NCBI RefSeq assembly: GCF_003462685.1
Contig: NZ_QRVE01000001.1
Span: forward strand, 163,421 to 227,420
Length of the DNA stretch: 64,000 nt
Reading direction: 5' to 3'
From: Collinsella sp. AF23-4AC
GTDB lineage: Bacteria; Actinomycetota; Coriobacteriia; Coriobacteriales; Coriobacteriaceae
In this document: in pieces, positions 26,576 through 33,332 of the stretch
Numbering within the stretch: the stretch's first letter is position 1
Layout: each line of letters opens with the position of its first letter
Notes under the pieces: model-generated
Database searches by the model: none
Told to the model about the DNA's origin: nothing
The model's input: only the letters and a program-made list of their open reading frames with translations
Program-made: the position numbers and the translations under genes

Positions 26576-28102
26576 ATGGAATCGACTGATGTACTGGTAA
26601 TTGGATCTGGCATTGCGGGCCTTTGCGCCGCCATCGAAGCGGCATGTACAGGTGCAGCCGTCACTGTGGCAAGCGCCGGCAAGACCATGAGTGGATCGAG
26701 CTTCTTCCCGGGTACCTGGGGCCTCGGCCTCATCGGTCCCGTCGACGAAGACGACGAGCAGGACCTCATCGGCACCATCCAGACCGTCGGCGGCGGTGTC
26801 GCCGACCTCGAGCTTGTCCAGACGTTTGTGCACGGCATTCCCCAGGCAATTGAATGGCTCGAGCAAGACCTGGGCGTTGAGCTCCAGCGTCCGCAAAGCG
26901 CTGAGAGCGCTCAGCAAAAGCAGTTTATCCCCTGCTTTGACCACAAAACGCGCATGTGGCGCGGCCTCACCCGCAAGCCCCTTGAGGACGCTCTGACGGC
27001 CCGGATCGAGTCGCTCGGCATTCGTCTGCTCCCCCGCCATGAGCTTATCGACCTTGTTGAGGACACGAACGGCAGAATAACCGGAACCGTGCTCTACGAC
27101 CTCACCGAAAATCGAATCGTGCCCTTTGCTGCCAAGGCCACGATCATCGCAGCCGGTGGCACAGGTGGCCTGTTCGAGCGCAGCCTCACTTCCGCCGACG
27201 TGCTTAGCTCCTCGCAGGCCATCGCGCTGGCGCACGGCGCAACACTTACTAATATAGAGTTCATGCAGATGATGCCCGGCTTCATCGAGCCCAAGCGCAA
27301 CCTGGTCTTCAACGAGAAAACCTGGCGCTACGTACATGTAGACCAGCCGGTAGATATTGCCGACGACAAGCTGGACGACCTGCTCGAGCAGCGCTCTGGA
27401 TATGGTCCCTTCACGTCACGCTTGGCCTCCCGCGCTATCGATCTCGTCATCGATCAGGCAGGTGTCGAAGGCCTGGCACTCCACTACGACTTCCCCCGCG
27501 GGGATGTCCCAGAGTTTGTGCAGACCTTTGCCACCTGGCTGCAAGACGAGCACGGCATCGCCCCGACTGACGAGATGCGCGTTGCGATGTATGCCCACGC
27601 CGCTAACGGCGGCATCAAGATCGATAAGACCGCGCACACGGGCGTTGAGGGCCTCTACGCTTGCGGCGAGGCGACAGGCGGCATGCACGGCGCCGACCGC
27701 ATTGGTGGCTTGTCAAGCGCCAACGGCATCGTATTCGGACGCATCGCAGGCGCATCGGCAGCCCTTGCAGCGCAGATAGAGCCTGAGACAGCCCTGAAGG
27801 TGGATATCGCCCTCCCCCAGTACGGCATTGCCACAACAGATGCCGAACGCCTGACACACAGCCTTAGGCACACGATGAGCACCTATTGCATGATCAACAG
27901 GACCGAAGCAGGTCTATCCGAGGCACTACACGAGCTTGAGGGCTTGAAGACAGAGGCAACGACCTTGAGCACACAGAAAGCCCAGGACAGCGAAGTCGCA
28001 GCCCTCGCCCGCCTGCAATCGCAGATTCAACTAGCACAGGAAATGGTCAAAGCCATGCGTAAGCGAACCGAAAGTCTCGGTTCCCATTATCGAGCGGACT
28101 AA
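26576..28102 (+). CDS. FAD-dependent oxidoreductase, SdhA/FrdA/NadB superfamily
   Basis: This 508-residue flavoprotein has an N-terminal Rossmann dinucleotide motif VLVIGSGIAGLCAAIEAA, a second FAD segment AAKATIIAAGGTGGLFER, and the C-terminal GVEGLYACGEATGGMHGADRIGGLSSANGIVFGRIAGASAA typical of L-aspartate oxidase and fumarate reductase flavoproteins. The middle substrate-binding region is divergent (PGFIEPKRNLVFNEK), so NadB activity is not certain. No nadA, nadC or frdB lies nearby. The start at 26576 follows AAAGGA. It is monocistronic. Confidence 0.75.
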   Translation: MESTDVLVIGSGIAGLCAAIEAACTGAAVTVASAGKTMSGSSFFPGTWGLGLIGPVDEDDEQDLIGTIQTVGGGVADLELVQTFVHGIPQAIEWLEQDLGVELQRPQSAESAQQKQFIPCFDHKTRMWRGLTRKPLEDALTARIESLGIRLLPRHELIDLVEDTNGRITGTVLYDLTENRIVPFAAKATIIAAGGTGGLFERSLTSADVLSSSQAIALAHGATLTNIEFMQMMPGFIEPKRNLVFNEKTWRYVHVDQPVDIADDKLDDLLEQRSGYGPFTSRLASRAIDLVIDQAGVEGLALHYDFPRGDVPEFVQTFATWLQDEHGIAPTDEMRVAMYAHAANGGIKIDKTAHTGVEGLYACGEATGGMHGADRIGGLSSANGIVFGRIAGASAALAAQIEPETALKVDIALPQYGIATTDAERLTHSLRHTMSTYCMINRTEAGLSEALHELEGLKTEATTLSTQKAQDSEVAALARLQSQIQLAQEMVKAMRKRTESLGSHYRAD

Positions 28103-28148
28103 ATCGATTCTCACTTTGAGTTTGATCACAACTTCTCAACATGCATCG

Positions 28149-28197
28149 AGCCCCATGAGCATAATTCTCATAAGGAGAGCACGTTTATGGGGCTTTA
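28149..28197 (+). terminator. Possible terminator after the flavoprotein gene
   Basis: AGCCCCAT (28149-28156) pairs with ATGGGGCT (28187-28194) across a 30-nt loop, followed by TTT. A second hairpin CCGTG...CACGG with inner CCCT/AGGG follows at 28199-28223. Confidence 0.4.
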
Positions 28198-28276
28198 GCC
28201 GTGTTTCCCTAAGGGAATCACGGTGCAGATTACTCAGCTCTGTGCCCTTTCGGGTTCGACCCCATGCGAGGTCAAC

Positions 28277-28307
28277 AAAAAAGCGACCAGCCGAAGCCAG
28301 TCGCTTT
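28277..28307 (-). terminator. Duplicate copy of the tRNA-Lys terminator
   Basis: The stem AAAGCGACTGG / CCAGTCGCTTT with a minus-strand T6 tract repeats the terminator at 28453-28483 and follows the tRNA-Lys 3' relic. Confidence 0.6.
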
Positions 28308-28452
28308 AATAATCTTTGGTGGGCCGTCAGGGGGTCAGCCTGCTTTGCAGGCGGCCGCTGCGGCGCTTTGCGCCTTGCGCGCTACGCTGGTAAATGCTTA
28401 CGCATTTCCTCAGCTCCGCGCCCCGACGGGTTCGATCCCATGCCGGGGTAAC

Positions 28453-28483
28453 AAAAAAGCGACCAGCCTAAGCCAGTCGCTTT
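28453..28483 (-). terminator. Terminator of tRNA-His/tRNA-Lys transcript
   Basis: On the minus strand AAAGCGACTGGCTTAGG pairs with CTGGTCGCTTT and ends in T6. It begins 9 nt after the tRNA-Lys CCA. Confidence 0.85.
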
Positions 28484-28492
28484 AACATGCTT

Positions 28493-28568
28493 TGGTGGGC
28501 CGTCAGGGGGTCGAACCCTGGACCTTGGGATTAAGAGTCCCCTGCTCTACCAACTGAGCTAACGACCC
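28493..28568 (-). tRNA. tRNA-Lys (CTT)
   Basis: The cloverleaf can be drawn by hand: acceptor GGGTCGT/ACGGCCC, D-arm GCTC...GAGC, anticodon loop CTCTTAA with anticodon CTT, T-arm CAGGG-TTCGACC-CCCTG, and an encoded CCA. It is 22 nt downstream of tRNA-His on the same strand. The anticodon reads AAG lysine codons. Confidence 0.95.
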
Positions 28569-28590
28569 GATATCAACACGAAGCAAGAAC

Positions 28591-28668
28591 TGGGGTGGGT
28601 AAAGGGACTCGAACCCTCGACCTACGGGACCACAACCCGTCGCTCTAGCCAACTGAGCTACACCCACC
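28591..28668 (-). tRNA. tRNA-His (GTG)
   Basis: The cloverleaf shows acceptor GTGGGTG/TACCCAC with the extra G-1 facing C73, the hallmark of tRNA-His, plus anticodon GTG in the loop TTGTGGT and an encoded CCA. It is probably cotranscribed with tRNA-Lys. Confidence 0.95.
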
Positions 28669-28833
28669 GTGTCCTGTGCGCTTCGCGCTCGACTATTATT
28701 GCAAGGAACGCCACGCGATGCAAGCCCCAATTTTCAAGAATTTTGAAAAGAGTTTTTCGAGCGCGTTTCGAGCAATTCCCACCGGTTTCATAGGAGTAAA
28801 CTTGCCCCACTGCAAATGCTCGAAAGGACAAGC

Positions 28834-30015
28834 ATGAAAGAACTCTCCAACCGCACGGCGACATTTACCGATTCGGTCATCCGCCGCATGACGCGCATCT
28901 CCAATAAGTACGGTGCCGTCAACCTCTCGCAGGGCTTCCCCGACTTCGATCCTCCGGCGCAGCTGCTCGAGAGCCTCAGCGCCATCGCGACCGACCCCAA
29001 GCCGCTCTATCACCAGTACTCCATCACTTGGGGCTCCCAGGCCATGCGCGAGGCGCTCGCGGCCAAGCAGGAGCACTTTATGGGCATGCCGATCAACCCC
29101 AACGAGAACATCGTTGTCACCTGCGGCTCCACCGAGGCCATGATGGCCGCCATGATGACGGTTACGAACCCCGGAGACAAGGTCGTCATCTTCTCGCCGT
29201 TCTACGAGAACTACGGCGCCGACACGATCCTATCGGGTGCTGAGCCCATCTACGTGCCGCTCAACCCACCCACTTTCGACTTCGATCGCGGGGTCCTCGA
29301 GGCGGCCTTCCGCGACAACGATCCCAAGGCGATCGTCCTGTGCAACCCTTCCAACCCCTGCGGCAAGGTCTTTACGCGCGAGGAGCTCACTTTTATTGCC
29401 GACCTGTGCAAAAAGTACGACACCTACTGCATCACCGACGAGGTCTACGAGCACATCGTCTATGCGCCCCACGAGCATGTCTATATGGCCACGCTGCCCG
29501 GCATGTTCGAGCGCACCATCAGCTGCAGCTCGCTGTCCAAGACCTACTCCATCACCGGTTGGCGCCTGGGCTACACCATCGCCCCGGCCGAGATTACCGA
29601 GCGCATCAAGAAGGTCCACGACTTCCTCACCGTGGGCGCCGCCGCACCCCTGCAGGAGGCCGTCGTCACCGCCCTCAACTTCGACGACAGCTATTACGAT
29701 GAGGTCCTCGACCTCTACACCGCCAAGCGCGACCTGTTCTGCCAGGGGCTCGATAGCATCGGTCTTGAGCACAACGTGCCGCAGGGCGCCTACTACGTGA
29801 TGATGGACATCTCTGAGTTTGGCTACGACAGCGACCTCGACTTCTGCGAGGATCTCGCCTCCAAGGTTGGCGTGGGCGCCGCGCCGGGCTCAAGTTTCTT
29901 CCGCGAGCCCGTCAACCACCTGATCCGCTTCCACTTTGCCAAGCGTGACGAGACGCTCAACGCGGCGCTGGAGAACCTCAAGTCCCTGCGTGATAAAATC
30001 AAACCGCGCGGGTAA
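28834..30015 (+). CDS. PLP-dependent class I/II aminotransferase
   Basis: This 393-residue fold-type I aminotransferase has the N-terminal NLSQGFPDFDPP, the PLP-binding lysine in SLSKTYSITGWRLGY, NPSNPCGKV and the C-terminal arginine region NHLIRFHFAKRD. The family includes aspartate, kynurenine and methionine aminotransferases; SQGFPDF is common in the kynurenine/methionine branch. The substrate cannot be fixed. The start at 28834 follows GAAAGGA. Confidence 0.88.
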   Translation: MKELSNRTATFTDSVIRRMTRISNKYGAVNLSQGFPDFDPPAQLLESLSAIATDPKPLYHQYSITWGSQAMREALAAKQEHFMGMPINPNENIVVTCGSTEAMMAAMMTVTNPGDKVVIFSPFYENYGADTILSGAEPIYVPLNPPTFDFDRGVLEAAFRDNDPKAIVLCNPSNPCGKVFTREELTFIADLCKKYDTYCITDEVYEHIVYAPHEHVYMATLPGMFERTISCSSLSKTYSITGWRLGYTIAPAEITERIKKVHDFLTVGAAAPLQEAVVTALNFDDSYYDEVLDLYTAKRDLFCQGLDSIGLEHNVPQGAYYVMMDISEFGYDSDLDFCEDLASKVGVGAAPGSSFFREPVNHLIRFHFAKRDETLNAALENLKSLRDKIKPRG

Positions 30016-30044
30016 AGACGGCCCGGCAGTTAAGGCAAACATAA

Positions 30045-30082
30045 AAACCCCGCACCGTTCGTAACGTTGCGGGGTTTCTTTT
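30045..30082 (+). terminator. Terminator of the aminotransferase gene
   Basis: AAACCCCGCA (30045-30054) pairs with TGCGGGGTTT (30068-30077), followed by CTTTTT. Confidence 0.85.
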
Positions 30083-30118
30083 TATAGCGATTTATTAATA
30101 GTTTTATAGCGCTATACT
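30081..30118 (+). promoter_or_regulatory. Promoter and direct repeats before the sugar kinase
   Basis: A good -10 TATACT (30113-30118) is preceded by TTTATT (30091-30096) at a 16-nt spacing. Two copies of TTTATAGCG, 22 bp apart (30081 and 30103), overlap this promoter and could be an operator for an unknown regulator. Confidence 0.5.
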
Positions 30119-30156
30119 TTAGGCAAAGAGCACCTTATCCTGGAAAGGGGATCACT

Positions 30157-31047
30157 ATGGCAGAGCAGCAGCTTATCGGAGCGCTCGAGGCCGGCGGCAC
30201 CAAGATGGTCTGCGCCACGGGCTATGCAGACGGTGCGGTCCTGGAGCGTGAGCAGATTGCGACCACGACCCCGCAGGAGACCGTTGAGGCCGTCAACGCA
30301 TGGTTTGCCGACAAGGGCATCGCCGCGCTGGGCATCGGCGCCTTTGGCCCCACCGCAGTCAACCCTGCCTCCCCCCAATACGGCAAGATCCTGGAGACGC
30401 CCAAAACGGCATGGCGCTACTTTGACCTGCTGGGCACCATCCAAAACGAGCTCAATATCCCCTGTGGCTACGACACCGACGTCAACGTCGCCTGCCTGGG
30501 CGAGGTCACCTTTGGTTGCGCCCAAGGCCTCACTGACGTGGTATATCTGACCATCGGCACCGGCGTGGGCGCCGGCGTGCTCTCGGGCGGTAAGCTCGTG
30601 CACGGCATGATGCATCCCGAGGCCGGCCACATCCTCGTCACGCGCGACCCGCGCGACACCATCGGCGAGCATAGCGTCTGTCCCTTCCACGACAACTGCC
30701 TAGAGGGCCTCATCGCCGGCCCCGGCGTTAGAAAGCGCTGGGATGGCAAGAGCGCCGGAGACATGGCCGATGACCCGGAGGCCATGGACCTGCTCGCCGG
30801 CTATCTGGCACAGGCGCTCATGACCTACACGCTGTGCTACGCGCCGCAAAAGATCATCATCGGCGGCGGCGTGGCCGACCACACCCCCATCGTGCCGCTC
30901 GCGCGCAAGAAGTGTGCCGAAATGCTCAACGGCTATATCGTCACGCCCGAGGTCAACAACATCGATAACTACATCGTCAACAACAGCCTCGAGGGCAAGC
31001 AGGGCATTATGGGCTGCCTGGCCCTGGGCGCACAGGCGCTTCAGTAG
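30157..31047 (+). CDS. ROK-family fructokinase-like sugar kinase
   Basis: This 296-residue protein phosphorylates a hexose, probably fructose. It has the ROK phosphate motif GALEAGGTKMVCA, the catalytic aspartate in CGYDTDVNVACLGE, the DVVYLTIGTGVGAG loop and a ROK zinc site formed by GHILVTRDP and EHSVCPFHDNCLEG. The best family match is the ScrK/GmuE fructokinase group. It has its own promoter and a strong terminator, so it is a single-gene unit. The ribosome-binding site is GGAAAGGGG. Confidence 0.88.
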   Translation: MAEQQLIGALEAGGTKMVCATGYADGAVLEREQIATTTPQETVEAVNAWFADKGIAALGIGAFGPTAVNPASPQYGKILETPKTAWRYFDLLGTIQNELNIPCGYDTDVNVACLGEVTFGCAQGLTDVVYLTIGTGVGAGVLSGGKLVHGMMHPEAGHILVTRDPRDTIGEHSVCPFHDNCLEGLIAGPGVRKRWDGKSAGDMADDPEAMDLLAGYLAQALMTYTLCYAPQKIIIGGGVADHTPIVPLARKKCAEMLNGYIVTPEVNNIDNYIVNNSLEGKQGIMGCLALGAQALQ

Positions 31048-31130
31048 CAGACGCACCCACGGGGCGTGGCGCGCCCGGCAAATCCGACCTACGGAACGAC
31101 GCCACCACGCCTCATATAAGCCCTCAAATA

Positions 31131-31176
31131 AAAAAGGCCGCCTAGGACCAAACAATACGTCCTAGGCGGCTTTTTT
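31131..31176. terminator. Strong bidirectional terminator
   Basis: GCCGCCTAGGAC (31137-31148) pairs with GTCCTAGGCGGC (31159-31170), with A5 before and T6 after. It ends both the sugar kinase transcript and the minus-strand VanZ transcript. The VanZ stop codon (31162-31164) lies inside the stem. Confidence 0.92.
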
Positions 31177-31611
31177 GGCGCACATCAGCGACCGTAAGAG
31201 ATATCGGAGCACAACGCCCGTTGCCGCTCCACAGCAGTCGATCATCACATCGGTGATCATACCGGCGCGTCCCGGCACAAAGAGCTGAATCGTCTCGTCG
31301 ATCGAGGGAATCAGCAGCAGGAACACCGCCGTGGGCAGCAACACGTCAAAGGTGCGCCGGCCCTCAAAATCAAAGGCGTGCGTTGCTAGGATGCCGAGCA
31401 CCATATACTCGGAAAAATGCGCGCACTTGCGAACAACAAAGTTGGTCACCCATTCATATGGAAGTCCCACGCCGTGCAGGAAACCGCGGATAGCTTCCAT
31501 GACCGTTAGGCTCAGCGAGCCCGACCCCGAGCCAGGAACCAGCGAATTGCCCCAGATCAAGAGCGCCATCAGGCAGGTCACGTCCGCCCATTTTCGATTG
31601 ATCTTAACCAT
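31162..31611 (-). CDS. VanZ-like membrane protein
   Basis: This protein of about 149 residues has four hydrophobic segments and the VanZ signature: RKCAHFSEYMVLGILA and SIDETIQLFVPGRAGMITDVMIDCCGAATG. VanZ proteins are linked to teicoplanin resistance in enterococci, but most family members have no known role. The start at 31611 lies 7 nt after the upstream stop, with no strong ribosome-binding site, so coupling to the upstream gene is likely. A longer start at 31644 would overlap that gene. Confidence 0.8.
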   Translation of the reverse strand: MVKINRKWADVTCLMALLIWGNSLVPGSGSGSLSLTVMEAIRGFLHGVGLPYEWVTNFVVRKCAHFSEYMVLGILATHAFDFEGRRTFDVLLPTAVFLLLIPSIDETIQLFVPGRAGMITDVMIDCCGAATGVVLRYLLRSLMCAKKAA

Positions 31612-31618
31612 GCAGAAG

Positions 31619-33019
31619 TTATGCCTCCGCGCGGAGCGGCGCAAAGCTGGCGGTACCGCCCTCGATAACGCTCAGATAGGCACGGCCCGTACGCTTGGCG
31701 GTAGAGGACTGCAGGCGCTCGATCTCTTCCTCGAGGATCTGATTGACGCGCTCGTGACGACGATTTTCCATAATGCCGGCGGCAATAGCCTCGGCCCGCT
31801 CGATGCTCTCGCGCGAGATGCGGGCGGTATCCTCGGGGAACACAGCGCTGTGACGGCCGACATAGGCGGGGGCAGCAGGCTGAGGGGCAGCGACGGGAGC
31901 GGGCGCTACAACAGGAGCAGGCTCGTCAATCTCATCCAGAATCGCGGTGGCGGCGGCCCACATGTCCTCGTGGCCCGAGTAATCGGCCATGGGGACATCA
32001 ACCTCGAGCGAGGCGTCCGGAAGGTCGCCGGTGTCGATGCGATCTTGGGCATCAATCGATGCGGTGATGGCTGCAGGCTCATCGAGGTCATCGAGATCGA
32101 TGTCCGCGGCACCGGAGATGATAGGCATGCTGGCGAGGTTTGCATTGTACGGCGCAGCCTCGGCCGCCTGCTGCTGGGCAGGAGCGCCCCACAGCGAGCT
32201 TTCGGCGGCACGGCGGGCGGCAACGGCCTCCTCGTCCGCAGCCATGGCTTCATCAACGTACGAATTGTCGGCAGAAGCGTTCGCGTCCGCCGAGGTAGCG
32301 TTGTAGGCGTTATTGGCTGCCGAGTTGGCAACGAGTGCCACGAAAGCCGCCGTGCTGCCCGCAGGGGCGGCCTGGGAGCCAGACACGGCGCGTGCCGCGG
32401 CGGCGATGTCGTCGCGATTGAAGGAGCCGGTCTGCCCGCCGTTAGTGAGCTCGTCGATGGCGACTTGATAGACGTCGCGCGAGTGTGCAGGGTCGCAGCT
32501 CACCGGCGAATCGTCGTCGAGCATACTGTCGATCATGGACCAAGCCTCGTCCTCGTCCATAGCATCTGCGGCTCGAGCGATGGTAGGGACACCATCATCG
32601 GCATGACGGCGCTGGAACGCACCGGTCAGGCCGGAAAGGAATGCCGAGGTAGACTGCTCCGCCTGAGCCTGAGAAGCAGAAGCCGCAGCGTAAGGAGTCG
32701 CATCCTGCTGCTGAGCTGGAATCGAGGCGGTCTTGAACTCGCTTTGATGCTGATTGAGATTGGCGGCACCGCCCATGGCATCGGGCTGGAACAGACGCTC
32801 TTCACGCTGCGCACGATACTCGGAGATACCCAGCGAGGCGGCATAGATACCCACGCCCGCCACCGCGCCCACGGCGAAGGGAACCGCACCCGCCACGACC
32901 GTCTCGTTCACAGACGAAAACGGCAGCGTCGCGGCATACATAACCACGGGAGCGGCAAGGCCGATCCCGCACGAAAGTCCGGCAAGGACTGCTCGTTGTG
33001 TTGCATCAGAAGAAGCCAT
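31619..33019 (-). CDS. Large membrane-anchored protein with disordered acidic/alanine-rich tail
   Basis: This 466-residue protein has two hydrophobic segments near the N-terminus (about residues 7-27 and 38-60) and then about 300 residues of Ala/Asp/Gln-rich, probably disordered sequence. It ends in a predicted helix (ARISRESIERAEAIAAGIMENRRHERVNQILEEEIERLQSS). I do not recognise a family. The C-terminal helix and its SVIEGG tail may be a binding site. The start at 33019 follows GGGGAG. The gene precedes VanZ in the same direction. Confidence 0.7.
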   Translation of the reverse strand: MASSDATQRAVLAGLSCGIGLAAPVVMYAATLPFSSVNETVVAGAVPFAVGAVAGVGIYAASLGISEYRAQREERLFQPDAMGGAANLNQHQSEFKTASIPAQQQDATPYAAASASQAQAEQSTSAFLSGLTGAFQRRHADDGVPTIARAADAMDEDEAWSMIDSMLDDDSPVSCDPAHSRDVYQVAIDELTNGGQTGSFNRDDIAAAARAVSGSQAAPAGSTAAFVALVANSAANNAYNATSADANASADNSYVDEAMAADEEAVAARRAAESSLWGAPAQQQAAEAAPYNANLASMPIISGAADIDLDDLDEPAAITASIDAQDRIDTGDLPDASLEVDVPMADYSGHEDMWAAATAILDEIDEPAPVVAPAPVAAPQPAAPAYVGRHSAVFPEDTARISRESIERAEAIAAGIMENRRHERVNQILEEEIERLQSSTAKRTGRAYLSVIEGGTASFAPLRAEA

Positions 33020-33332
33020 GAGCTCTCCCCATCTTCCAGCACCCAAATCGCATCATTCAGTTGGCTGCGCGAGAGAAGATGAAGCGGGGCTATGCCCCAA
33101 AGCAACGGTATATGGTTCGTTTCATCTGCGTTTTCCGTCGCGAAGCTTAAAAGCTATTATGCGAAACCGCCCCGTCGATTGCAAGCGACGATGTCGGATT
33201 GAAACGGGAAACCTGCTGCTCGTCGGTCTTATGGTTAAAAATAAGCGCGGAGCGGCGATATGGAAAAGGGCCGAGGCTCAAAGCCCCGACCCTTTATCGC
33301 ATTGATGACTATCGCTGCGTGTGGATGACAAC
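33020..33332. other. Intergenic space between rho and the membrane-anchored protein gene
   Basis: The promoter for the minus-strand gene at 33019 must lie here; CATAAT near 33155 and CATATA near 33110 on the minus strand are candidates. The left part holds the rho terminator. A GGGGC-ATA-GCCCC hairpin lies near 33091-33103. No gene was seen. Confidence 0.4.
33264..33295 (-). terminator. Terminator of rho
   Basis: On the minus strand AAAGGGTCGGGGCT pairs, with one mismatch, with AGCCTCGGCCCTTTT. Confidence 0.8.

Larger units (their letters stand above)
28233..28512. repeat. Tandem 176-bp duplication of the tRNA-Lys 3' end and terminator region
   Basis: Two copies of the same segment lie 176 bp apart: CTCAGCTC...GGGTTCGA...CCCATGC, then the tRNA terminator hairpin, then TGGTGGGCCGTCAGGGGGTC. 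The last 20 bases are the 3' end of tRNA-Lys (copy at 28493-28512, in the gene) and an isolated relic at 28317-28336. The relic is followed by an unrelated GCCTGC-TTT-GCAGGC hairpin. The layout fits slippage, or an old insertion that duplicated the tRNA end; no integrase gene is present. Confidence 0.7.

Noticed and set aside
26576..28102. Firm naming of the flavoprotein as NadB
   Set aside because: The FAD segments fit, but the substrate region is divergent and no NAD biosynthesis genes are adjacent.
28405..28450. Additional plus-strand tRNA suggested by GGGTTCGATCCC
   Set aside because: The T-loop-like string is not accompanied by an anticodon arm, D-arm or acceptor stem.
28233..28512. Prophage or integrative element at tRNA-Lys
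   Set aside because: Only about 160 bp lie between the tRNA end and its relic, and no integrase or phage gene is nearby.
31331..33082. Long plus-strand ORF (583 codons) antisense to the membrane-anchored protein gene
   Set aside because: It has no ribosome-binding site and no domain; it is a by-product of GC-rich codon structure in the opposite gene.
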